Source: JAUILA01 sp964563925
Lineage (GTDB): Bacteria > Bacteroidota > Bacteroidia > Cytophagales > Cyclobacteriaceae
Assembly: GCA_964563925.1 (NCBI GenBank)
Contig: CAZLZD010000016.1
Span: forward strand, 17,258 to 81,257
Direction of reading: 5' to 3'
DNA length: 64,000 nt
This document shows positions 9,079-17,446 of the stretch, one piece after another; position 1 is the stretch's first letter, and every line of letters begins with the position of its first letter. The position numbers were made by a program, and so were the translations under genes. The notes under the pieces were generated by a model that was given only the letters and a program-made list of their open reading frames with translations, was not told the origin of the DNA and ran no database searches.

Positions 9079-9135
9079 TGTCGCGGCACGAATGACGCTA
9101 ATAATGACCAGTGATATGATGACCAGGTTTTTCAT
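9067..9135 (-). CDS. ilv leader peptide (22 residues, Leu/Val/Ile run)
   Basis: An ATG at 9135 opens a 22-codon frame ending in TGA at 9069-9067. Residues 4-15 read LVIISLVIISVI: 10 of 12 are leucine, valine or isoleucine, exactly the products of the downstream operon. The frame ends GDW, and the codons for these three residues form the antiterminator segment. It is too short for most ORF callers. It is followed by 29 bases and then the terminator stem. The composition, position and structural overlap together point to a classic ribosome-mediated attenuation leader; no family search was possible. Confidence 0.88.
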   Translation of the reverse strand: MKNLVIISLVIISVIRAATGDW

Positions 9136-9147
9136 TTCTTTGTAGAA

Positions 9148-9180
9148 TAAAGGTAACAAAATAAAACACCGAAGCACAAA
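9148..9180 (-). promoter_or_regulatory. Candidate Bacteroidota-type promoter for the ilv leader
   Basis: TTTG (9180-9177) and TACCTTTA (9155-9148) match the -33 TTTG and -7 TAnnTTTG elements (7 of 8 in the latter) with a 21-bp spacer. The predicted start point lies only a few bases before the leader ATG at 9135, leaving room for promoter, leader and attenuator between leuB and ilvE. Confidence 0.6.
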
Positions 9181-9192
9181 CCTTTTTCATAA

Positions 9193-10275
9193 TTATTCCG
9201 CTATTTCATTCATGGCTACTATGTTATGGGCAACAGCATCACCTGCCTCCTGCGTGCTCAGTGGTTTTCCCTCTGCAAGATCTTCCGTAACCTTGCCCTC
9301 CTGCAGTGCCTGTGCCACGGCCGACCTGATCGCCTTCCCTTCGTTCACACCCTGAAAGGCATACTCAAGCATCATGGCGGCAGACAGAATGGCCCCGAAC
9401 GGATTCGCCGTGTTTTTACCAGCGGCCTGCGGATAGGATCCGTGAATCGGCTCAAACAACGCGTGCGTATCACCCATACTGGCGGAAGGCAGCAGTCCAA
9501 GCGAACCGGCGATCACAGACGCCTCGTCGGTAATGATGTCACCAAACATATTCTCGGTAAGGACGACATCAAATGAGGATGGCTGGAGAATGATCTTCAT
9601 CGCGGCATTGTCCACAAACATGAAATCCAGGGTGACATCCGGATAATCCCTGCTCACCACCTTTACCTCCTCCCTCCACAGCCTCGAGGTAGCCAGTACA
9701 TTTGCCTTGTCAACCAGTGTCACATGATTGCGGCGCTGCTGTGCCGCCTGAAAAGCCATGTGGCTGATGCGGCGGATTTCGGCACGCGTATAGATACTGG
9801 TATCAAACGCCGTATCCCCGTTTTCTGTCCGGCCGCGTGGTTCACCAAAATAAATCCCCCCGGTCAGCTCCCTGAACACGACGAAATCTGTTCCGTGTAT
9901 CACCTTGTTTTTGAGTGGTGACCGGTCTTCAAGGGCCGGATAGCTCGTTACAGGCCGGATATTGGCATACAGTCCGAGGGCACTTCTCATTCTGAGCAGT
10001 CCCTGCTCCGGGCGTACCTTCGCAGAAGGATCATTGTCATATTTCGGATCGCCGATAGCGCCAAACAAAATGGCATCTGCCTTGCGGCATATTTCCTCGG
10101 TTTCCGCGGGAAACGGATCGCCGGTCGCATCGATGGCGGCCGCACCCACCAGGGCTTCTTCATACCTGAATGTGTGACCAAACCGGTCACCCACGGCATC
10201 CAGTACTTTTCTTGCTTCGCGGATCACTTCCGGACCGATGCCGTCGCCGGCCAGTATGGCAATGTGTTTATTCAT
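9193..10275 (-). CDS. leuB: 3-isopropylmalate dehydrogenase
   Basis: 360 residues, normal length. NAD-dependent oxidative decarboxylation of 3-isopropylmalate. Diagnostic segments are GDGIGPEV at the N-terminus, LLRMRSALGLYANIRP (substrate arginines), FRELTGGIYFGEPRG and the metal-binding region FVDNAAMKI...TENMFGDIITDEASV. Its start overlaps the leuD stop by 4 bases, so the two are translationally coupled. It closes the leuACDB run; the ilv leader promoter follows 13 bases past its stop. Confidence 0.97.
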   Translation of the reverse strand: MNKHIAILAGDGIGPEVIREARKVLDAVGDRFGHTFRYEEALVGAAAIDATGDPFPAETEEICRKADAILFGAIGDPKYDNDPSAKVRPEQGLLRMRSALGLYANIRPVTSYPALEDRSPLKNKVIHGTDFVVFRELTGGIYFGEPRGRTENGDTAFDTSIYTRAEIRRISHMAFQAAQQRRNHVTLVDKANVLATSRLWREEVKVVSRDYPDVTLDFMFVDNAAMKIILQPSSFDVVLTENMFGDIITDEASVIAGSLGLLPSASMGDTHALFEPIHGSYPQAAGKNTANPFGAILSAAMMLEYAFQGVNEGKAIRSAVAQALQEGKVTEDLAEGKPLSTQEAGDAVAHNIVAMNEIAE

Positions 10276-10862
10276 AGGGCTCGTGCATTTTCAAATGCTT
10301 CAATTTCATTTCGCTTGCTCAGTAAAAAATCGATATCATCGTATCCGTTCTGAAGGCAATATTTTTTGTAGGGATTGATTTCAAATGATTCCTTCTTCCC
10401 AAGGGCCGGAACCGAAATCTGTTCTTCATCCAGGCTGACCCGCACCTCGGTTTCCGGGTTCTTTTCAATTTCAGAAAACAGGTCCTGCAGGAATTCCTCG
10501 CTAACCTGAACGGGCAGCAATCCATTGTTCAGGGCATTGTTTTTAAAGATATCCGCGAAAAAGCTTGAGACGACCACCCGAAACCCATAGTCGGCAATGG
10601 CCCAGGCGGCATGTTCGCGGCTGCTCCCGCATCCGAAATTTCTTCCGGCCACCAGCACTTTTCCTGTGTAGGTCGGATTATTAAGGACAAATCCGGGTAC
10701 GGGTTCTCCTTCTGCGTCGTAACGCCAGTCACGGAACAGGTTATCACCAAACCCTTCCCGGGTAGTGGCTTTCAGAAACCGCGCCGGTATGATCTGGTCG
10801 GTATCCACGTCCTCAAAGGGAACCGGTACACAGGTCGATGTCAGTGTTTCGAATTTTTCCAT
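10272..10862 (-). CDS. leuD: 3-isopropylmalate dehydratase small subunit
   Basis: 196 residues. Swivelling domain of isopropylmalate isomerase. Contains VPFEDVDTDQIIPARFLK, the family signature GRNFGCGSSREHAAWAI and ADIFKNNALNNGLLPV. Forms a heterodimer with LeuC, whose gene overlaps it by one base. Length and motifs are normal. Confidence 0.97.
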   Translation of the reverse strand: MEKFETLTSTCVPVPFEDVDTDQIIPARFLKATTREGFGDNLFRDWRYDAEGEPVPGFVLNNPTYTGKVLVAGRNFGCGSSREHAAWAIADYGFRVVVSSFFADIFKNNALNNGLLPVQVSEEFLQDLFSEIEKNPETEVRVSLDEEQISVPALGKKESFEINPYKKYCLQNGYDDIDFLLSKRNEIEAFENARAL

Positions 10863-12259
10863 CAGTTGAGCATTGTTCGTACGTCAGTAATTTCACCGGT
10901 CAGGGCAGCGGCAGCGGCAGTCAGCGGACTCGCCAGCATGGTCCGGGCTCCCGGCCCCTGGCGTCCCTCAAAATTCCGGTTGGAAGTAGACACACAATAT
11001 TTGCCTTTCGGCACCTTGTCTTCATTCATGCCCAGGCAGGCTGAACAACCGGGCTGGCGCAATTCAAACCCGGCCTCCTCAAGGACCTTGTCAATGCCCT
11101 CTTCACGGGCCTGTGCTTCCACCTGCCTTGAGCCGGGAATGATCAGGGCCTGCACATGATCGGCTTTTCGCTTGCCCCTGACCAGGTCGGCTACCATCCT
11201 GAGGTCTTCGATCCTGGAATTTGTGCAGCTTCCGATAAATACATAATCGATCCGGTGGCCCAGCAACTCTTTGCCGGCGGGCAGGTCCATGTAGGCCAGG
11301 GATTTGGTCAGCATGGTATCCCCGTTACTCCCGTTGGTTTGCGGAATGGCACGGGTGATGCCCACTCCCATCCCGGGATTGGTACCATAGGTAATCATCG
11401 GTTCAATATCGGCCGCATCAAATACATATTCCTTGTCAAACGTCGCGCCCTCATCGGTCCGAAGCGTTTTCCAGTATTCAAGCTTCCGGTCCCATTCTTC
11501 CCCTTCCGGGGCAAACTCCCTCCCTTTTATATAGTCGAAGGTAGTCTGATCCGGTGCGATCATTCCCCCGCGGGCGCCCATCTCAATCGACATGTTGCAG
11601 ATCGTCATACGTGCCTCCATGGAAAGGGACTCAATCGCCGAACCGCAAAATTCCACGAAATGCCCGTTTCCGCCGCTGGTCGTCAGCTTCGAAATAACAT
11701 ACAGAACAATGTCCTTGGAGACGACTCCCTTGTTGAGTGAGCCATTCACCTCGATCTTCATTTTTTTAGGCTTTTTCTGGAGAATGCACTGCGTCGCCAG
11801 CACCTGTTCCACCTCGCTGGTGCCGATACCGAAGGCTATGTTTCCAAATGCCCCGTGGGTTGAAGTGTGACTGTCCCCGCATACGATGGTCATCCCCGGC
11901 TGGGTGATCCCCAGTTCCGGTCCGATGACATGCACAATCCCCTGGTAGGGATGTCCGAGACCATAAAGCTCCACGCCAAATTCCTCGCAATTCCTGGTAA
12001 GTGTTTCCACCTGGTGCCGCGAGAGGGCATCCCGGATGGGAAGGTGCTGGTTGATGGTGGGTACATTGTGATCGGCAGTCGCTACGGTCTGTCCGGGCCG
12101 GAAAACACCGATTCCCCGGGCGCGTAAACCGGCAAAGGCCTGCGGACTGGTCACTTCATGAATGAAATGCCGGTCTATATATAAGGCCTGCGGACCATTC
12201 TCAATGTGATGGACCACATGGCTGTCCCATATCTTGTCAAATAATGTGCTTGGTTCCAT
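10862..12259 (-). CDS. leuC: 3-isopropylmalate dehydratase large subunit
   Basis: 465 residues. Aconitase-family subunit that binds the 4Fe-4S cluster: the ligand cysteines are in GSCTNSR (about 345) and in CSACLGMN (about 405-412). Also present are VCGDSHTSTHGAFGNIAFGIG and the N-terminal KIWDSHVVH. Overlaps leuA by one base and leuD by one base, so the leu genes form one tight transcript. Confidence 0.97.
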   Translation of the reverse strand: MEPSTLFDKIWDSHVVHHIENGPQALYIDRHFIHEVTSPQAFAGLRARGIGVFRPGQTVATADHNVPTINQHLPIRDALSRHQVETLTRNCEEFGVELYGLGHPYQGIVHVIGPELGITQPGMTIVCGDSHTSTHGAFGNIAFGIGTSEVEQVLATQCILQKKPKKMKIEVNGSLNKGVVSKDIVLYVISKLTTSGGNGHFVEFCGSAIESLSMEARMTICNMSIEMGARGGMIAPDQTTFDYIKGREFAPEGEEWDRKLEYWKTLRTDEGATFDKEYVFDAADIEPMITYGTNPGMGVGITRAIPQTNGSNGDTMLTKSLAYMDLPAGKELLGHRIDYVFIGSCTNSRIEDLRMVADLVRGKRKADHVQALIIPGSRQVEAQAREEGIDKVLEEAGFELRQPGCSACLGMNEDKVPKGKYCVSTSNRNFEGRQGPGARTMLASPLTAAAAALTGEITDVRTMLN

Positions 12260-13422
12260 TATGCTTTGGTGAGATTTGGCATCTCTTTCATCATTTCCTT
12301 TAAGTGGGAATCTTCCACCACCGTTACCCTGTCAGCGATTTCGAGAAAGGCCTGGTACGCCTGCTCGAGCCCTTCCTTGTCGGCATGAATGCCAAGCTGG
12401 CCCAGCCGGAAATTCAGTGCAGCCCTTCCGCTTCTCGCGGTAAGGATAATGGAAGACTTGTTGACTCCCACCTCAGCCGGGTCTATGATTTCGTAATTAT
12501 CACGGTTTTTGATCACCCCGTCCTGGTGGATTCCTGAAGAGTGTGAAAAAGCATTCGCGCCTACAATCGCCTTGTTCGCCTGCACCGGCATGCTCATGGT
12601 CTCGGCAATCAGGCGACTCATGGGATAAAGTTCTTTCGTGTTGATCCGGGTCTCATAATCCAGCCAGCGGTGCTTCTTCAGGATCATCACCACTTCTTCA
12701 AGCGAGGTGTTACCTGCCCGTTCGCCAATTCCGTTGATCGTGCATTCAACCTGGCGTGCGCCATTCTGGATCGCTGCAATACTGTTGGCCGTAGACAGAC
12801 CAAGGTCATTATGACAATGTGTTGAGATGGTCACATTTTCAATGCCTTCCACATTGTCTACCAGGTATTTTATCTTTTGCCCGTATTCCTCCGGAAGGCA
12901 GTACCCGGTCGTATCCGGGATATTGACCACGGTCGCACCGGCCTTTACAGCCTCCTGAATGACCTGGGCCAGAAATTCATTGTCGGTACGACCGGCATCC
13001 TCGGCATAAAATTCCACATCATCCACGAAGTTGCGTGCGTAGCTCACACAGCGGGCCGCCCTTTCCAGGATCACCTCCCGGGTGGTACGCAGCTTGGTGA
13101 AAACATGCTGGTCAGAGGTGCCGATACCGGTGTGTATGCGTGGCCTCGCCGCGTTTTTTATCGCTTCCGCAGCGCACTCAATATCTTTGTCCACGGCGCG
13201 TGACAAGGCACAGACCGAAGAATCCTTGATAATTTCGGCCACGGCTTTCACGGCAGCAAAATCACCCGGACTTGAAATAGGAAAACCGGCTTCAATAATA
13301 TCCACTCCCAGGGCTTCCAGGGCCAGGGCAAGCTTGATCTTCTGATCTTTGGATAACCCGCAACCCGGAACCTGTTCGCCGTCCCTTAATGTAGTGTCGA
13401 AAATATATACTCTGTTGTCCAT
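12259..13422 (-). CDS. leuA: 2-isopropylmalate synthase lacking the regulatory domain
   Basis: 387 residues from the ATG at 13422 (MDNRVYIFDTTLRDGEQ). A TTG at 13443 would add seven non-conserved residues and is rejected. The TIM-barrel motifs DTTLRDGEQVPG, the metal-binding THCHNDLGLSTAN and GIGERAGNTSLEEVV are intact, as is the HSSGIHQDG region of the subdomain. Enterobacterial LeuA is about 520 residues and carries a C-terminal LeuA dimer domain that binds leucine; here the protein ends after the subdomains, so classical allosteric feedback is probably missing. First gene of leuACDB. Confidence 0.93.
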   Translation of the reverse strand: MDNRVYIFDTTLRDGEQVPGCGLSKDQKIKLALALEALGVDIIEAGFPISSPGDFAAVKAVAEIIKDSSVCALSRAVDKDIECAAEAIKNAARPRIHTGIGTSDQHVFTKLRTTREVILERAARCVSYARNFVDDVEFYAEDAGRTDNEFLAQVIQEAVKAGATVVNIPDTTGYCLPEEYGQKIKYLVDNVEGIENVTISTHCHNDLGLSTANSIAAIQNGARQVECTINGIGERAGNTSLEEVVMILKKHRWLDYETRINTKELYPMSRLIAETMSMPVQANKAIVGANAFSHSSGIHQDGVIKNRDNYEIIDPAEVGVNKSSIILTARSGRAALNFRLGQLGIHADKEGLEQAYQAFLEIADRVTVVEDSHLKEMMKEMPNLTKA

Positions 13423-13472
13423 AACACGATGATTATTCTTCAAAGGTCACAGGCTGGCCCACCATTTAAAAA

Positions 13473-13501
13473 CCAAATACTTAAATAAAGCCGATTTCCA
13501 A
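13473..13501 (-). promoter_or_regulatory. Weak candidate promoter for leuA
   Basis: On the minus strand TTGG (13501-13498) is followed after about 18 bp by TATTTGG (13479-13473), a degenerate form of the Bacteroidota -33/-7 pair. It lies 51 bases upstream of the leuA ATG in the 147-bp divergent region shared with the gene at 13570. No leader peptide or terminator is seen in front of leuA. Confidence 0.3.
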
Positions 13502-13569
13502 TTAGCACTTATTCCCATAAAAAATGCTATTTTAGCCTTTAATTAAGCTTATTGAGAAATTTAACTACG

Positions 13570-15123
13570 ATGTCAAAGCGGAATTCCAATGCCCTGTTTA
13601 TGCTGATTAATTCGATGAAACCATCGGAAAAGCGTTATTTCAGGCTTGGTTTCAAGGAAGAAGACATGAAATACCTGCGGCTGTTCGATTATGTCGAAAA
13701 GCAGGAAGCCCCGGATGATGCAGCCATTCTGCGGGATTTACCCTTTATCAGGGCCACACAGCTGTCCAATCTCAAGGGGCATTTATATAAACGGCTGATG
13801 CAGAGCCTCAGGCAATACAGCCAGCCGTCGGTATCCGACATCCAGATCCGTGAGATGATCGACCATGCCCAGATCCTTTTTAACAGGAGCCTGTATGAGC
13901 AATGTGCAGATATGCTGATGAAGGCCCAGAAAAAGGCAGCCAAGACCGACAACCTCGAACTTCAGCTGGAAATACTGAAATGGAAAAAGAATGTATTGTC
14001 GCAGACGGTCGGGCCCGGTAACGAACAACGGGTGAATACCATCATTGAAGACGTGCGTACTGTAAATGAGCGGATCAATATGATCAATAAGTTCACCAAC
14101 CTCGGCGTCAGGCTGAATGCGGTCTTTTTCCGCTCCGGATTTGTCAGTAACGCGGAGGAACTGAGCCGTATCCGTCAATTTTATCAGGAAGGGATGCCAG
14201 AATTTGACGAAGAGCAACTGTCACTGAATGAAAAGCTGAGCCTTTACCAGGTACAGGTCAATTTTTATCATTATATCCAGGATTTCGGAAAAGGCCTGGA
14301 ATATGCCACCAAGTGGGTGGCCCTTTTTGACCAACGCCCGGAGCTCAGGTATTCCCGAACCGACACCTACCTGAGCGCCATCAACAGCATGATGGTGGCC
14401 CAGAATAAGCTCTATAAGTATCAGGACTTCGTGGAAAACACAAGACGATTACGTGAAATAAGGCATTACCCGCGCGGGGTCATCAACGAGAATATCCGGA
14501 CGCGGCTGCTAAAATATACGTACGTGCATGAATTCAACCGGATCTTTATGCTCGGGGACTTTGCCCACGGGGTGTCGCTGATGAAGAAGATCGAACCGAG
14601 AATGGAGGCATTCATCCGTTTCCTCGACAATCACAGCCGGCTGATCTTATTTTATAAAGTGGCCTGTTTGTATTTCGGTAACCAGAACTACCGCCGGGCC
14701 ATCCAGTGGCTGAACCGTATTATTAACTCGGAGAATGCCGATCTTCGGGAAGACATCCATTCCTTCGCCCGGATACTTAACCTGATCAGCCATTATGAAC
14801 TGGGCAACCTGGATGTGATCGACTATTATATACGAAGTACCTACCGGTTCCTGCTGCGGAAGGATGACCTGCAAAAATTCCAGCGATCCATTCTGGAATT
14901 TCTTAAAAGCATGAACACCGTGTCGGAGAGTGAGCTCACCGTAGCCTTCAGGACATTGCGTGACAAACTCCTGCCCCTTCGTGATAATCCGTATGAAAAA
15001 CGGGCCTTTATCTATTTTGATATCATCTCCTGGCTGGAATCCAAAATCGAAGGACGTGCCGTGGCCGATGTTATCAGCGAAAAGGCCGGGCATCTGATTA
15101 ATATCCCGGTCGAAAATCATTGA
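13570..15123 (+). CDS. Helical-repeat protein of unknown function
   Basis: 517 residues from the ATG at 13570 (MSKRNSNALFMLINSMKPSE); a TTG 18 bases earlier is less likely. No signal peptide and no membrane segment. It appears all-helical with aromatic-rich pairs of helices reminiscent of TPR repeats (for example ALRQYSQPSV-like and YFGNQNYRRAIQWLNRIINS at about 370-390). The N-terminal segment MKPSEKRYFRLGF recurs, by memory, in Cytophagales proteins of unknown role. It is transcribed divergently from leuA. No catalytic motif is recognised; cytoplasmic scaffold or regulatory protein is only a guess. Confidence 0.75.
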   Translation: MSKRNSNALFMLINSMKPSEKRYFRLGFKEEDMKYLRLFDYVEKQEAPDDAAILRDLPFIRATQLSNLKGHLYKRLMQSLRQYSQPSVSDIQIREMIDHAQILFNRSLYEQCADMLMKAQKKAAKTDNLELQLEILKWKKNVLSQTVGPGNEQRVNTIIEDVRTVNERINMINKFTNLGVRLNAVFFRSGFVSNAEELSRIRQFYQEGMPEFDEEQLSLNEKLSLYQVQVNFYHYIQDFGKGLEYATKWVALFDQRPELRYSRTDTYLSAINSMMVAQNKLYKYQDFVENTRRLREIRHYPRGVINENIRTRLLKYTYVHEFNRIFMLGDFAHGVSLMKKIEPRMEAFIRFLDNHSRLILFYKVACLYFGNQNYRRAIQWLNRIINSENADLREDIHSFARILNLISHYELGNLDVIDYYIRSTYRFLLRKDDLQKFQRSILEFLKSMNTVSESELTVAFRTLRDKLLPLRDNPYEKRAFIYFDIISWLESKIEGRAVADVISEKAGHLINIPVENH

Positions 15124-15172
15124 TTCCCGCGAACAGGATGTGTAATTTAGGTCCGGTTAACCCGACTGCATG

Positions 15173-15601
15173 ATGAAACTATTCACCACCCTTTTCCTTA
15201 CAACCCTGCTTGTCTCCTGCTCTTCCCCTGATTCCGGATCCTCAGAAAATCAGGTCAGCCCTGCCATTGAAGCCCTGCATGCCGAAGTTATGAGCTACCA
15301 TGATGAAGTGATGCCTGAAATGGGCAGGCTCTATTCCCTTCGTTCGGAAATCAATGCTGCCGCCGACACACTGCCTGCCGAACAAGCCGATTCGCTGCGA
15401 CTGATCGCCGGCCAGCTGGAAAATGCCGACGAAGCCATGATGGCCTGGATGCGGCAATTCTCCAGCCAGCTTACCAATGAAGACACCGTGGCTGCACGAC
15501 GTTACTATGAAGACCAGCTGCAGAAAGTACAGGCGATGCGGGATGAGGTGATCACCGCCCTGGAGGCAGGTGCAGGGGCGCACCGCCGGCTCACCCGGTA
15601 A
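15173..15601 (+). CDS. Small lipoprotein
   Basis: 142 residues starting at the second of two adjacent Met codons (15170 is the alternative). A lipoprotein signal with lipobox LVSC is followed by a Ser-rich tether. The rest is helical and acidic, with regular heptad-like Leu/Met/Ala spacing (ALHAEVMSYHDEVMPEMGRLYSL; QLQKVQAMRDEVITALEAG). Bacteroidota relatives are often loosely named viral A-type inclusion protein because of this coiled coil; no function is known. It follows the helical-repeat gene by 49 bp. Confidence 0.7.
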   Translation: MKLFTTLFLTTLLVSCSSPDSGSSENQVSPAIEALHAEVMSYHDEVMPEMGRLYSLRSEINAAADTLPAEQADSLRLIAGQLENADEAMMAWMRQFSSQLTNEDTVAARRYYEDQLQKVQAMRDEVITALEAGAGAHRRLTR

Positions 15602-15804
15602 CTGGCCCTGTCAAGGCCAAATTGGAAGTCCCCATTTTTAGGGATAGGCCGGTACATATACAACACATTCTTCGTCCATTCCATTTTATATATTGTATTT
15701 TTTATAGTTATCGTATAACTATTGGCATATCATCTATGGTATCCTGAAAAAAATAGTCAGTAACCATATATGGCTGACTGAAAATTGAAAAATTTCAATG
15801 GCAT

Positions 15805-15820
15805 GGGTATTTTTTGACCC
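15805..15820 (+). promoter_or_regulatory. Operator-like inverted repeat 1 (GGGT-N8-ACCC)
   Basis: GGGTATTTTTTGACCC: GGGT and ACCC arms around an AT-rich 8-bp core. The same 16 bases occur again exactly 53 bp downstream. Confidence 0.6.
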
Positions 15821-15857
15821 CATTTTATAGAAAATGCAATGCAATCGTATGCAGTTT

Positions 15858-15873
15858 GGGTATTTTTTGACCC
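15858..15873 (+). promoter_or_regulatory. Operator-like inverted repeat 2 (GGGT-N8-ACCC)
   Basis: GGGTATTTTTTGACCC, identical to repeat 1 over all 16 bases, 53 bp after its start. Confidence 0.6.
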
Positions 15874-15909
15874 ATTTTTTACATTTTTCACATTTTTTCT
15901 ACGATTCAT

Positions 15910-15925
15910 GGGTAAAATATTACCC
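15910..15925 (+). promoter_or_regulatory. Operator-like inverted repeat 3 (GGGTAA-N4-TTACCC)
   Basis: GGGTAAAATATTACCC has perfect 6-bp arms and the same 16-bp frame. It starts 52 bp after repeat 2 and ends 30 bp before the candidate -7 element of amt. Confidence 0.6.
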
Positions 15926-16017
15926 TGCCGATTTCCTTTTATTCAAAATTCACTCTTTATTTGATCTGCTTTTAGCGAATAATCTTCTGAAACAAACCAC
16001 TAAACCGAAATTAAATT

Positions 16018-17352
16018 ATGAACGAATTGTTTACCTTGATTGGCGATACGCCATCCGTTTTACTGGCCAATGCCAGTGCTGCCACCTTACAGGAAGAAGC
16101 GGCACAAGTGGTATCTGAGGGAGCCACTGCATTGTTCACCGCCAATAATATATGGATGATGCTGGCTACTGCCCTGGTGTTTATCATGCACCTGGGGTTT
16201 GCCGGGGTCGAGGCAGGGTTTACCCAGGCGAAAAACACCGTGAATATCCTGTTTAAGAATACTGTGACCCCGGTATTCGGAATTCTCACCTATTATCTTA
16301 TAGGGTTTGCCCTGATGTACCCGGGTTTCGCCGAGCCAGGCTGGTTTGGCTTCGCCGAGGGCGGTTTTGCCCTGAATTCACCTGCTAATGGTAATTCTGT
16401 CGATTATGCCGGCGGCGGCTATACCTACTGGACGGATTTTCTGTTCCAGGCGATGTTTGCTGCCACGGCGGCCACGATCGTCTCGGGCGCCGTTGCCGAA
16501 CGCATTAAGATCTCTGCCTACCTGATATTCACCCTCCTTTTCGTTGGGATTGTCTATCCAATTATTGGAAGCTGGAAATGGGGTGGCGGTGCGCTGGATG
16601 CCCAGGGATTCTATGATTTTGCCGGTTCGACCCTCGTCCACTCTGTCGGAGGGTGGGGAGCACTGGCCGGGATCATTGTGATCGGGCCCCGCATTGGAAA
16701 ATATGTAAACGGTAAAGTTATTGACAAGCCCGGATCCAGTGTTCCGCTGGCCGTAATCGGCGTATTCCTGCTATGGCTGGGATGGTTCGGTTTCAACGGC
16801 GGATCGGTACTGAGTGCAGATCCCGGACTGGTTTCTTTTGTGCTGGTCACAACCTCGCTGGCTGCCTGTGCAGGCGCCATTGGCGGAATGCTGACCGGAT
16901 ATGCTGTATTTAAACGCCTGGACCTGGGGATGGTGCTCAACGGCATCCTGGCGGGACTGGTTGGTATAACCGCCGGTGCCAATGTCATCAGCCCCGGCTG
17001 GGCTATTTTCGTAGGCCTGGTCGCAGGAATCCTGGTAGTGCTTTCTGCTGTCACGCTGGATAAATTCAAGCTGGATGACTGCGTGGGTGCAGTTTCCGTC
17101 CACCTGACATGCGGTATATGGGGAACCCTTGCCGTAGGCATATTCGGGGTGAATGACGATGGGGCCATGCCCTTTTTCCCCCAGTTGAAAGGCGTGCTGA
17201 TCTGTGGAGCCGCGGCATTTGCTGCTGCCCTTGTGATCTTCACCATTCTCAAGTACACGATAGGAATCCGGGTTTCCGAGCAGCACGAACGCGAAGGACT
17301 GGACAGCCACGAGCACGGCATCCGCGGATATACCATCACGTACGATCAATAA
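16018..17352 (+). CDS. amt: Ammonium transporter (Amt/MEP/Rh family)
   Basis: 444 residues. After a periplasmic N-terminal segment of about 40 residues, 11 membrane helices follow. Family marks include the MLATALVFIMHLGFAGVEAGF segment, the Phe gate region FQAMFAATAATIVSGAVAER, the twin-histidine neighbourhood STLVHSVGGWGAL and DDCVGAVSVHLTCGIWGT with the second pore histidine. It conducts ammonium across the inner membrane. The next genes encode a porin-like barrel and glutamine synthetase, forming an uptake and assimilation unit. No PII (glnK) gene follows it, unlike many amt loci. Confidence 0.97.
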   Translation: MNELFTLIGDTPSVLLANASAATLQEEAAQVVSEGATALFTANNIWMMLATALVFIMHLGFAGVEAGFTQAKNTVNILFKNTVTPVFGILTYYLIGFALMYPGFAEPGWFGFAEGGFALNSPANGNSVDYAGGGYTYWTDFLFQAMFAATAATIVSGAVAERIKISAYLIFTLLFVGIVYPIIGSWKWGGGALDAQGFYDFAGSTLVHSVGGWGALAGIIVIGPRIGKYVNGKVIDKPGSSVPLAVIGVFLLWLGWFGFNGGSVLSADPGLVSFVLVTTSLAACAGAIGGMLTGYAVFKRLDLGMVLNGILAGLVGITAGANVISPGWAIFVGLVAGILVVLSAVTLDKFKLDDCVGAVSVHLTCGIWGTLAVGIFGVNDDGAMPFFPQLKGVLICGAAAFAAALVIFTILKYTIGIRVSEQHEREGLDSHEHGIRGYTITYDQ

Positions 17353-17371
17353 TGGTTCACTAATAAAACAA

Positions 17372-17406
17372 GCCCGCCGGTTAAGATTGGACCCTTCCCG
17401 GCAGGC
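17372..17406 (+). other. Intergenic hairpin between amt and the barrel gene
   Basis: GCCCGCCGG (17372-17380) pairs with CCGGCAGGC (17398-17406) with one C-A mismatch and a 17-base loop. No T run follows on the plus strand, so it is more likely an mRNA processing or stability element that sets amt apart from the downstream genes than a terminator. Confidence 0.45.
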
Positions 17407-17446
17407 TCTATCAGCTAATTCATCATTAACCTTAATTCAAATTTAC

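Larger units (their letters stand above)
15602..16017 (+). promoter_or_regulatory. 416-bp AT-rich control region upstream of amt
   Basis: No coding frame is credible here. The region is strongly AT-rich, with many A and T tracts. It contains three 16-bp inverted repeats (listed separately) and, at 15956-15963, TTTATTTG, a 7 of 8 match to the TAnnTTTG -7 element; a good -33 element is not seen, which would fit a promoter that needs an activator. Confidence 0.6.

Noticed and set aside
8997..9089. In-frame N-terminal extension of ilvE
   Set aside because: The extension crosses the attenuator terminator, has no family similarity and would destroy the leader logic; starts at 8996 or 8987 fit the family.
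15719..15735. 13-mer TATTGGCATATCA shared with 36979-36991
   Set aside because: A shared 13-mer is expected by chance several times in 64 kb on both strands; no further similarity around it.
16611..17339. 242-codon minus-strand frame opposite amt
   Set aside because: Shadow of a membrane protein gene; composition is low-complexity Ser/Pro/Thr with no recognised motif.
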